Source of the DNA: Porphyromonadaceae bacterium UBA4277
GTDB lineage: Bacteria > Bacteroidota > Bacteroidia > Bacteroidales > Muribaculaceae
Direction of reading: 5' to 3'
Assembly: GCA_002395965.1 (NCBI GenBank)
Contig: DGVT01000027.1
Coordinates: 12,984 to 25,933 of the forward strand
DNA length: 12,950 bases
Made by a program: the position numbers and the translations under genes. Positions within the stretch are counted from its first letter, which is position 1, and every line of letters starts with the position of its first letter. The notes under the pieces were generated by a model. The model was not told the origin of the DNA. It searched no databases and saw only the letters and a list, made by a program, of their open reading frames with translations. Positions 6,708-12,950 of this stretch are shown one piece after another.

Positions 6708-8534
6708 GTGAATAATAGTATTAACATATCAAACACACACACGCTGCACTCACAGAGTTGGAACCAGCGTTTGCAGGCACTCAGGCAGCGCTATTTTACC
6801 GAGCGTAATCTTGTCGTGATTTTAGCATTGGCCGTGGGCATCATGTCGGGGCTTGCAGCAGTGCTACTGAAGTTTTTAATCGGTGCCATAGCGCACTTGG
6901 CCATGTCAACCATTCAGCGCACTCATGGAAATATTCTTTACCTCATATTTCCTGCTGTGGGCATTTTGCTTTCAGCCCTATATGTCTATTACCTTGTGCG
7001 CGACAATATATCGCATGGCGTGACTCGTGTGCTATATGCAATCGCCCTGAAAAAGAGTCGGTTACACATACGCAACACTTATTCGTCGCTCATAGCATCG
7101 TCGCTGACGATTGGACTCGGTGGCTCGGTGGGTGCCGAGGGACCTATAGTGTTCACCGGAGCGGCCATCGGCTCGAATCTGGGCCGTGTGTTCAAGCTCT
7201 CGCCTCAAACTTTAATGTTGCTTGTGGGGTGTGGGGCCGCGGCCGGTATTGCCGGAATTTTCAAAGCTCCCATAGCTGGATTGCTGTTCACTGTTGAGGT
7301 GCTGATGCTCGATTTGACGGCAGGCAGTGCCATACCACTGATGGTTGCATCGGTGGCCGGAGCTACGATAGCCTACATCTTTACCGGCTATAGCGTGGAG
7401 TTCCCGTTTGCGCAAAGTGAGCCATTCTGGGCTAACCGCCTGCCGTATGTCATATTGCTGGGAGTCTTTTGCGGCTTTGTCTCACTGTATTTCAATAAGG
7501 TGACTGAGATGATGGAAGGCGTCTTTTCACGCATGAATAACCGCATCTATCGATATGTGATTGGGGCTGTGCTGCTGAGTGTGCTCATTTTCTTGTTGCC
7601 GCCGCTCTATGGTGAAGGCTATGGCGCGATAATCAACCTGCTGTCGGGCGATGCCAGCGAGATTTTTAATGGAAGCGTGTTCTTTGGGCATCGCGACAAT
7701 GCAATCTATACTCTCCTGTTTATTTTCGCTCTGGGATTAATGAAGCCTATTGCTACCAGTGCCACAAATGGTGCCGGTGGAGTGGGCGGCACGTTTGCGC
7801 CGTCGCTATATGTGGGCTGCATGGCGGGATTCTTTTTCGTGTTCTTGTTTAATCACTTCGGCTTCTTTATGGGCGACGAACCCCTATCGACAAAGAATTT
7901 TACGCTGATGGGAATGGCCGGAGTCATGGCCGGAGTGATGCACGCACCGCTGATGGCAATCTTCCTTACGGCCGAAATGACCGGCGGTTACGACTTGTTT
8001 TTGCCATTGCTTGTGGTGTCGGCAACGTCCTATGGCACTTCGCGCCTGTTTGTGCCTTATGGTATTTACACCCGTCGTCTGGCACAACGTGGAGAACTGC
8101 TCACTCATCAGAAAGATCAGAGTGTTCTCACACTGCTCAAAATGGATAGTGTGATTGAAAAAGACTTTTCAAGTGTTACGCCCGAAATGTCGCTTAAAGA
8201 CATGGTCGATGTTATATCAAAGAGTTCGAGAAACCTCTTCCCGGTGGTTGACTCTGAAAACGTTCTGATCGGGGTGGTGCTGCTTGATGACATTCGGAAC
8301 ATCATGTTCCGTACCGACTTGTATCGGCGCCTCAATGTGGAGCGTTTCATGGCACGTCCACCGGCAAAGATAATCGTAGGCTCACCCATGGAGGGCGTGA
8401 TGAAAACATTCGACGAAACAGGTGCATGGAATCTGCCGGTTATTGACGAAGAAGGGCACTATATAGGTTTCGTCTCAAAATCTAAGATATTTAATTCATA
8501 CCGCCAAGTGCTCAAGCACTATAGCTATGACTAA
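6708..8534 (+). CDS. ClC-family chloride channel/transporter with two CBS domains
   Basis: A 608-residue inner-membrane protein if GTG 6708 is the start; it lies 10 nt after the previous stop. No in-frame ATG precedes the first membrane helix, and a TTG at 6672 would overlap the transferase gene. ClC proteins pass chloride or exchange it for protons. The anion-path motifs GLGGSVGAEGPIV (gating glutamate Glu144 in GAEGP) and GGTFAP (360-365) are present. Two features are unusual against E. coli ClC-ec1: the GSGIP motif is not recognisable (NISHGVTRV occupies that region), and the helix H motif reads LFTVEVLM, with Glu197 then Val198 where ec1 has Glu202-Glu203, so the internal proton glutamate is absent. 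Two CBS domains follow the membrane part, at about 481-536 and 546-600, usually nucleotide-sensing regulators. The family call is firm; channel versus antiporter is open. Confidence 0.93.
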   Translation: MNNSINISNTHTLHSQSWNQRLQALRQRYFTERNLVVILALAVGIMSGLAAVLLKFLIGAIAHLAMSTIQRTHGNILYLIFPAVGILLSALYVYYLVRDNISHGVTRVLYAIALKKSRLHIRNTYSSLIASSLTIGLGGSVGAEGPIVFTGAAIGSNLGRVFKLSPQTLMLLVGCGAAAGIAGIFKAPIAGLLFTVEVLMLDLTAGSAIPLMVASVAGATIAYIFTGYSVEFPFAQSEPFWANRLPYVILLGVFCGFVSLYFNKVTEMMEGVFSRMNNRIYRYVIGAVLLSVLIFLLPPLYGEGYGAIINLLSGDASEIFNGSVFFGHRDNAIYTLLFIFALGLMKPIATSATNGAGGVGGTFAPSLYVGCMAGFFFVFLFNHFGFFMGDEPLSTKNFTLMGMAGVMAGVMHAPLMAIFLTAEMTGGYDLFLPLLVVSATSYGTSRLFVPYGIYTRRLAQRGELLTHQKDQSVLTLLKMDSVIEKDFSSVTPEMSLKDMVDVISKSSRNLFPVVDSENVLIGVVLLDDIRNIMFRTDLYRRLNVERFMARPPAKIIVGSPMEGVMKTFDETGAWNLPVIDEEGHYIGFVSKSKIFNSYRQVLKHYSYD

Positions 8535-8543
8535 AAAACGATT

Positions 8544-9509
8544 ATGACAAAAGAGCAATTAAGAATAGTATTTTTTGGTACGCCTGAGTTTGCAGTCGAG
8601 AGTCTGAGCCGACTGCATGAGGGCGGTTATAATATTGTGGCTGTAGTAACTATGCCCGACAAGCCTGCAGGCCGTGGGCATCACCTGCTTCAGAGTGATG
8701 TGAAGCGATATGCCCTGGAGCATAACCTGAGGGTTCTTCAACCTGTCAACCTCAAAGATGAGTCTTTTGTGGCCGAGTTGCAATCGCTCGAAGCTCAGCT
8801 GTTCATCGTGATTGCATTTCGCATGTTGCCGCAGGTGGTGTGGCAAATGCCACCATTGGGCACATTTAACCTGCATGCATCGCTACTACCTAAGTATCGT
8901 GGTGCAGCTCCTATTAACTGGGCTGTGATGAATGGCGATACGGAGACCGGTGTCACAACATTCTTTCTAAAGCATGAGATTGACACAGGAGACATAATAC
9001 AACAATGCAGTGTCCCTATTGGCCGGAACGAAAACGTGGGCACTGTGCACGACAGACTCATGCTCACTGGCGCTAAAATGGTGATTGAAACCGTTGACAA
9101 TATCATTGCCGGCAAAGTGGAGCCTATTCCTCAAGAGAAGTTGCTTACGGCTGGCGAGAAGCCTACTCCGGCCCCCAAGATATTCAAGGAGACTTGCCGT
9201 ATCTGCTGGAGCGATGAGGCTGAGAAGACTTATAATCACATCCGTGGGTTATCGCCATACCCGGCAGCTTGGACCGAGGTCGTCATGCCCGACGGGCGCC
9301 GAATGCAACTCAAAATATTTGCATCTGGCCAGCCACTGCCTTGCAATGAATTATCGCCTGGCGAAGTGCTATCGGCCGGAGATGAGATTGTCGTGAGGTG
9401 TGGCGACGGTGCATTACCCATTACTCAAGTTCAACTTTCGGGCAAGCGGCGCATGAGCACAGCCGATTTTTTGAGAGGCTTCGACCTGGCGGGAGCACAT
9501 TTCGAATAA
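8544..9509 (+). CDS. fmt: Methionyl-tRNA formyltransferase
   Basis: A complete 321-residue cytoplasmic enzyme that formylates the methionyl group of initiator tRNA with 10-formyl-tetrahydrofolate. It starts with RIVFFGTPEFAVESL and carries MPDKPAGRGHHL. The catalytic triad is clear: Asn109 and His111 in FNLHASLLPKYRGAAPINWA, and Asp147 in HEIDTGDII, the same numbers as in E. coli Fmt. The C-terminal OB-like tRNA-binding domain spans about 210-321 (NHIRGLSPYPAAWTE, then LSGKRRMSTADFLRG). The ATG is 9 nt after the ClC stop, placing it last in the tsaC operon; no promoter is seen in between. Its length is typical (310-325). The usual partner def (peptide deformylase) is not in the window. Confidence 0.97.
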   Translation: MTKEQLRIVFFGTPEFAVESLSRLHEGGYNIVAVVTMPDKPAGRGHHLLQSDVKRYALEHNLRVLQPVNLKDESFVAELQSLEAQLFIVIAFRMLPQVVWQMPPLGTFNLHASLLPKYRGAAPINWAVMNGDTETGVTTFFLKHEIDTGDIIQQCSVPIGRNENVGTVHDRLMLTGAKMVIETVDNIIAGKVEPIPQEKLLTAGEKPTPAPKIFKETCRICWSDEAEKTYNHIRGLSPYPAAWTEVVMPDGRRMQLKIFASGQPLPCNELSPGEVLSAGDEIVVRCGDGALPITQVQLSGKRRMSTADFLRGFDLAGAHFE

Positions 9510-9627
9510 GTTACTCGAGCATGCATAATGCGCTATGTTACTTTGCAAGGTCGGTGTGAAAGCTTAGACGGCATGCGTCGGCCCATTTTACCCAAAACTT
9601 GACACTTAACAAACTCATAATATATAT
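9510..9627 (+). other. Intergenic region after fmt
   Basis: There is a weak hairpin (GACG 9567-9570 / CGTC 9576-9579) followed at a distance by a short T-run, perhaps the end of the tsaC-fmt transcript. TTACTTTG at 9538-9545 resembles the TAnnTTTG -7 element with one mismatch but has no TTG at the right distance upstream. I see no gene here and no convincing promoter. Confidence 0.3.
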
Positions 9628-10365
9628 ATGACGATGAATAAAATTAATTTACTGCTGATATCAATAGTGACCATGACTTTGCTGAGTTGTGGCGATGATG
9701 AACCGAATAATTTCCGCATCGACCGTACGCCTGTAGATTTAGGCCTGAGTGTGAAATGGGCTCCGATGAATATTGGTGCGTCTGAGCCTCAAGCTATGGG
9801 CAGTCTCTATGGCTGGGGTGATTCCATCGGCACCCGCAAGCCACTAAATACAGAGTACCCGGTGACTGTGTCTTATCGCATGGTCGATGGCCGCGAAATC
9901 ACTAATGTGGAGTGGGGGAGTCCCTACTTTGGCGGCCGTGAACCACTTGCCGACATCTCAGGTACCGACTACGATTGCGCCCGTTACTTGTGGAACCATG
10001 ACTGGCGCCTGCCCACCAAGGCCGAGTGGCAAGAACTCATTGACCGCTGTGAGTGGACTCCAGTGTCAGGAATGGAAGGAGCCACGGGCATCGTCTATCG
10101 TGTCACAGGGCCTAATGGTAATAGCATAATAATCCCTTTGGGTGGTATCTGTGAGGCCGAGGTTAACGACTACCGAGGCATGATAGGGAATTACTGGACA
10201 TCCACTTTGCTTCCACGCGCTTCACAAGCCGATTATAATTTCCAGAGCACTGTCGCTTGCGCTGCATGGTCGGTAAACATCACTCCAAATGAGCCTGAAG
10301 CATTCACTATCAAGCCGCAGGTGCGTAGCTTCTCCCTCAGCGTGCGCCCAGTCTATGCTCAGTAA
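9628..10365 (+). CDS. FISUMP-like lipoprotein of unknown function
   Basis: A 245-residue lipoprotein. The signal is short (MTMNKINLLLISIVTMTLLSC) with lipobox LLSC and lipidated Cys21; translation could equally start at the second ATG (9634, MNKIN). GDDE follows the cysteine, an acidic run resembling the Bacteroidetes lipoprotein export signal, so it may sit on the cell surface (inference). The mature part begins VDLGLSVKWAPMNIGAS (36-52), then YGWGD (61-65), RYLWNHDWRLPTKAEWQELI (119-138) and GNYWTST (187-193). This is the order seen in the FISUMP ('Fibrobacter succinogenes major paralogous') domain, abundant in gut Bacteroidales as single lipoproteins or as domains of larger proteins. No enzymatic residues are known for this domain and its role is unknown. 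It stands alone, 118 nt after fmt and 141 nt before the BspA-like gene, same strand. Confidence 0.8.
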   Translation: MTMNKINLLLISIVTMTLLSCGDDEPNNFRIDRTPVDLGLSVKWAPMNIGASEPQAMGSLYGWGDSIGTRKPLNTEYPVTVSYRMVDGREITNVEWGSPYFGGREPLADISGTDYDCARYLWNHDWRLPTKAEWQELIDRCEWTPVSGMEGATGIVYRVTGPNGNSIIIPLGGICEAEVNDYRGMIGNYWTSTLLPRASQADYNFQSTVACAAWSVNITPNEPEAFTIKPQVRSFSLSVRPVYAQ

Positions 10366-10439
10366 CATTAATCTTTAGAGTATATTAGAGATTAGGTTTT
10401 GAGTTATCTGAATCTCTGAGTTTTTAGTATTCTTAGTAA

Positions 10440-10474
10440 CATGGAAAAACTATCGTGCAAAATAGTTTTTCATG
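10440..10474. terminator. Hairpin between lipoprotein and BspA-like gene, possible terminator
   Basis: The left arm 10440-10453 (CATGGAAAAACTAT) pairs with 10462-10474 (ATAGTTTTTCATG) around an 8-nt loop, with one bulged G: 13 base pairs, A/T-rich. The downstream arm holds five Ts but no separate T-run follows. It could end the lipoprotein transcript or be a structure in the leader of the next gene, whose ATG is 32 nt further on. No clear TAnnTTTG promoter is visible in 10366-10506. Confidence 0.4.
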
Positions 10475-10506
10475 ATGTCAGATTATAAAACTGATCGAGT
10501 AAAAAT

Positions 10507-12318
10507 ATGAAAACTTCATCCTTGTTGCCCAATAAAGATAAAGCTTATGACTTTATAGTGGATGGTATTGCATACAAAATTAACCCAGACAGAAATAGTG
10601 TCTGTGTCACATTTGAAATAGATTCGTTTGAACGTGACATGCCAAGTTATACTAAAGTTAGGGATTCTTTGATTATTCCTGAATTAGTGACTAATAATGA
10701 TATCCGATACATTGTAACTTCTATAAGTGAAAGGGCTTTTATTTTTTGTTCTGGTTTTACAGGTTCACTTGTTATTCCCAAATCGGTGACTGCTATTGGT
10801 TGTGAAGCATTCCGTGGCTGTAGTGGTTTCACAGGCTCGCTAATTATTCCTAATTCAGTTAATACCGTTGGTGCTGGAGCCTTCTCTGGTTGCCGTGGCT
10901 TCACTGGCTCGCTGGCAATTCCTGATTCCGTGACAGTAATCGGAGATAGTGCATTCAAAGATTGCACATGTTTTACTGGAACGCTGACTATCCCAAACTC
11001 AGTTAAAACCATTGGTGCTGGAGCCTTCTATGGTTGCAGTGGCTTCACTGGTTTGTTGACGATACCTGATTCTGTGACAGTAATTGAAGACAGTGCATTT
11101 CGTGGTTGCAGTGGCTTCACTGGTTTGTTGACGATACCTGATTCTGTGACAGTAATTGGAAACAGTGCATTTCGTAATTGCAGAGGCTTCACTGGCTCTT
11201 TGAATATCCCTGATTCAGTGACTAAAATCAATAACAAAACCTTTAAAGGTTGCGATGGTTTCACAGGCTCATTGACCATCTCCAACTTGGTGACAGCTAT
11301 AGGTAGTGAGGCATTCAGTGGCTGTTGTGGCTTTACTGGCTCACTGACTATCGGCAAATCTGTGACTGAAATTGGCTTCAATGCTTTTGCTTGGTGCGGC
11401 TTCACAGGTATGTTGATTATTCCATATTCCGTTGCAGTAATCGGTTTCCAAGCGTTTTTGCAATGCTGCTTTGAGAGCGTTGTTATCCCAAACTCTGTTA
11501 ATACCGATTTTAATGCCTTCGGTTGCAATGGTGTGCACACTTTGACTTTGGTTGGAAATGGTATTTGGGAACACTGGTTGTTTGAAGGTTTAATGATATC
11601 CCAAATCAAGACGCTTAACGTGGGCAGTGGAGTGACAGAATTAGGTGATTTAGGATTCAAGCCCAAAGTAGTGAACAATTTTGCCGAAACTCCACCGACT
11701 TGCACCGAAAAAACCTTTGAAAACAATGAAGCAAAGTTACACGTACCGTCATCATCTACAGTCGCCTATTTCACAAATTCTACTTGGCAAAATTTCGGCA
11801 ACCTTGCAAATGACATCAACGAAAAGATAACGCTTGACAAGGCAGAGGCCACTCTTACAGTTTCTGAAGAATTACAGTTGAAGGCTGTATCCTTCCCTTC
11901 AAACATGACTAACGAAATTAAGTGGGGCTCATCGAATCCTAGAATTGCTAAAGTTGATGAGAATGGTCTTGTGAAATCTGTCTCACAAGGAGAGTGTGAC
12001 ATATTCGCCTACCTGTCATACATACCAGCCGTTTATGCATCTTGTCATATAGGTTCTTATGTTGGAATAATATTAGATATAAACAAGGCCAATATTACTC
12101 TAAACCAAATAATCACACTCATTCCAAAGTATAATTCCAAAGTGACCAATATAAAAGTAACATCGAGTAATACTGCCGTTGTTATTGCTCGTATAGTGAC
12201 CTTAGATGATATGAAGAAAGTACAGGTGGTTGGTGTAGCTCAAGGAACAGCGACTATCACTGTAATTGATGATGGTGAAATTTACCGTCCAGCTATCTGC
12301 GTGGTGACAGTGTTGTGA
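10507..12318 (+). CDS. BspA-like leucine-rich-repeat protein with BIG2-like domains
   Basis: A 603-residue protein. Residues 13-85 are the usual BspA-family opening (AYDFIVDGIAYKINPD). Residues 86-323 hold ten leucine-rich repeats of the LRR_5 type, eight of 24 and two of 23 residues, with consensus GSLTIPDSVTVIGDSAFRGCSGFT; weaker copies flank them. Residues about 393-435 have the family's repeat-end block (ETPPTCTEKTF, LHVPSSSTVAYF, STWQNFG). Two BIG2-like Ig domains follow, about 440-516 and 522-603 (IKWGSSNPRIAKVDENGLV; VVGVAQGTATITV). BspA proteins are normally exported and bind host or bacterial surfaces, but here there is no signal peptide: MKTSSLLPNKDK leads straight into the mature-like part, and an in-frame TGA lies five codons upstream of the ATG. 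The gene is AT-richer than its neighbours (25/60 G+C at 11041-11100, 17/60 at 12061-12120, against 34/60 at 1201-1260 in galE), suggesting transfer. No C-terminal secretion domain is recognised. Confidence 0.88.
   Translation: MKTSSLLPNKDKAYDFIVDGIAYKINPDRNSVCVTFEIDSFERDMPSYTKVRDSLIIPELVTNNDIRYIVTSISERAFIFCSGFTGSLVIPKSVTAIGCEAFRGCSGFTGSLIIPNSVNTVGAGAFSGCRGFTGSLAIPDSVTVIGDSAFKDCTCFTGTLTIPNSVKTIGAGAFYGCSGFTGLLTIPDSVTVIEDSAFRGCSGFTGLLTIPDSVTVIGNSAFRNCRGFTGSLNIPDSVTKINNKTFKGCDGFTGSLTISNLVTAIGSEAFSGCCGFTGSLTIGKSVTEIGFNAFAWCGFTGMLIIPYSVAVIGFQAFLQCCFESVVIPNSVNTDFNAFGCNGVHTLTLVGNGIWEHWLFEGLMISQIKTLNVGSGVTELGDLGFKPKVVNNFAETPPTCTEKTFENNEAKLHVPSSSTVAYFTNSTWQNFGNLANDINEKITLDKAEATLTVSEELQLKAVSFPSNMTNEIKWGSSNPRIAKVDENGLVKSVSQGECDIFAYLSYIPAVYASCHIGSYVGIILDINKANITLNQIITLIPKYNSKVTNIKVTSSNTAVVIARIVTLDDMKKVQVVGVAQGTATITVIDDGEIYRPAICVVTVL
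10762..11475 (+). repeat. Tandem 72-bp (69-bp) repeats coding for the LRR units
   Basis: Ten in-frame units, eight of 72 bp and the last two of 69 bp. Most copies have diverged at the DNA level, but units 5 and 6 share an exact 56-base stretch (11031-11086 and 11103-11158, offset 72), and GGTGCTGGAGCCTTCT recurs in units 2 and 4. This points to recent duplication or conversion of single repeats. Confidence 0.85.
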
Positions 12319-12428
12319 CTTGTCAACAGATAGATAATTTGAACGTGTGAATGCGATGATAAATATTATTCTTAAGTTGTAAGGGAGAAGAGAGAAGAGT
12401 CTCCTGTTTTCGTCAATGGGACACCCAG
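12319..12428. other. Spacer between BspA-like gene and transposase, probably holding the IS end
   Basis: The two genes converge here. A weak hairpin (GGAGA 12384-12388 / TCTCC 12400-12404) followed by TGTTTT could end the BspA-like transcript. Because the transposase stop is at 12429 and IS ends normally lie within about 100 bp of it, the insertion-sequence terminus is probably inside this spacer. GGGACACCC (12418-12426), itself an inverted repeat, lies just outside the stop. The other IS end is out of view, so the terminal repeat cannot be defined. Confidence 0.35.
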
Positions 12429-12950
12429 TCAGATTTCACAATGTTTTTTCACTAGCTCAAAGATAGTTTGTTGCTCCGCATCCATTTTCATGATTGCTGT
12501 GCGCTGAATCTTTGATTCTGGCAAAGTGTACGTGAGCTGGTACATGTTTTTTGTCAACTCTCGTGCCCTGTCAATAGTTATTGCCGAGTCGGCGCCCTTC
12601 AGGATTCTTTCCAGCTCAAGCAAGATTGAGTATGCGGTGAAACATATACAGATGTGTGCGTCAATGCGGTTGCGCAATCTATGGTAAACGGGTCTAACTC
12701 TCAGATCTGTCTTGCTCATTCTAAAGGCTCGTTCTATGTACCATAGGTTGCTGTAGTTGGAGATGACGTCGTTCTCACTTAAGTTTGTATTTGTGACATA
12801 CCCTTTTATGCCATCCCATGCAGCATCGGTCTCAAACTTCTCATAATCGATAGAGATTTGTATCTCTCCATCCATTTGCAGATACTTGTTGTAACCACGA
12901 TTGTTGATGTTCGACTTTGTCAGTGTGCCGGCCCCAAGCCGTTTCTTCAG
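12429..12950 (-). CDS. IS1634-like (IS4 superfamily) DDE transposase, C-terminal part
   Basis: The frame is open to the right edge of the window, giving 173 visible residues ending at the TGA at 12429; the N-terminal part lies beyond 12950. An internal ATG at 12875 is not the true start, since conserved sequence (LTKSNINNRGYNKYLQ) precedes it. The block WDGIKGYVTNTNL, then the spaced motif ISNYSNLWYIERAFRMSKTD and RVRPVYHRLRNRIDAHICI are typical of the C-terminal RNase H-fold region of IS1634-type transposases. The glutamate in WYIERAF would be the final acidic residue of the DDE triad and the lysine in MSKTD the conserved basic residue. Full proteins of this group are about 500-600 residues, so roughly a third is seen. 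There is no frameshift or stop in the visible part, so it may be intact. Family placement within the IS4 superfamily is by motif recognition only. Confidence 0.8.
   Translation of the reverse strand: MKKRLGAGTLTKSNINNRGYNKYLQMDGEIQISIDYEKFETDAAWDGIKGYVTNTNLSENDVISNYSNLWYIERAFRMSKTDLRVRPVYHRLRNRIDAHICICFTAYSILLELERILKGADSAITIDRARELTKNMYQLTYTLPESKIQRTAIMKMDAEQQTIFELVKKHCEI
12429..12950 (-). mobile_element. Insertion sequence, one end only
   Basis: It is inferred from the transposase fragment. The element enters from the right edge and ends somewhere between the BspA-like stop (12318) and the transposase stop (12429); terminal inverted repeats and target duplication cannot be identified with only one end visible. 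Confidence 0.6.

Noticed and set aside
9599..9626. TTGACA (9599-9604) followed by TATATA at a 16-nt spacing, like a sigma-70 promoter.
   Set aside because: It would start transcription at or inside the lipoprotein start codon, and Bacteroidetes use TTTG/TAnnTTTG elements instead.
10762..11475. Regular repeats that could suggest a CRISPR array or satellite DNA.
   Set aside because: The units are 69-72 bp, contiguous without unique spacers, diverged mainly at variable codon positions, and encode LRR_5 units in frame.
11028..11726. A long open frame (232 codons) on the - strand opposite the LRR gene, with repeated proline-rich units.
   Set aside because: It is the mirror of the 72-bp repeats, whose period is a multiple of three and keeps the antisense frame open. 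The + strand matches a known repeat family with a proper start.
1..12950. tRNA, rRNA, riboswitch or toxin-antitoxin genes.
   Set aside because: Nothing in the intergenic stretches (all under 200 nt) shows a tRNA cloverleaf, rRNA sequence, a riboswitch core I recognise or a paired small-gene layout.

Overview
The window looks like a chromosomal segment of a Bacteroidales bacterium, probably from the Muribaculaceae, Prevotellaceae or Bacteroidaceae; I cannot place it more finely. The signs are two TAnnTTTG-type (-7) promoter elements, few strong Shine-Dalgarno sites, a lipoprotein with the FISUMP-type domain that is very common in gut Bacteroidales, a BspA-like leucine-rich-repeat protein, and protein sequences that read like Bacteroides homologues throughout.

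Region 1 (1-1500, + strand): the 3' end of a UDP-GlcNAc 2-epimerase gene (wecB) followed 23 nt later by a complete UDP-glucose 4-epimerase gene (galE). Both supply nucleotide sugars for surface polysaccharide. A perfect palindrome at 1471-1498 terminates galE and the convergent mutS2.

Region 2 (1521-4498, - strand): a small exported protein with a covalent-FMN motif, then a 110-nt spacer, then mutS2. A good Bacteroidetes promoter lies before the FMN gene and none is visible before mutS2, so the two are probably co-transcribed. The spacer continues the FMN gene's frame beyond its TAG stop and ends in a TAA that overlaps the mutS2 ATG.

Region 3 (4594-9509, + strand): a tightly packed operon of threonylcarbamoyl-AMP synthase (tsaC), a polyprenyl-phosphate sugar-1-phosphate transferase, a ClC-family anion transporter with two CBS domains, and methionyl-tRNA formyltransferase (fmt). 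Gaps are 7-10 nt. It joins two translation genes with two membrane genes, one starting surface glycan synthesis and one moving anions.

Region 4 (9510-12950): an accessory-looking part with a FISUMP-type lipoprotein, an AT-richer BspA-like leucine-rich-repeat/BIG2 protein that has no visible signal peptide, and on the opposite strand the C-terminal part of an IS1634-like DDE transposase that runs off the window. No RNA genes or CRISPR arrays were seen. I found no clearly new multi-gene system. The points most worth checking are the signal-less BspA-like protein beside the IS, the in-frame spacer between the FMN gene and mutS2, and the ClC protein that lacks the usual internal proton glutamate.
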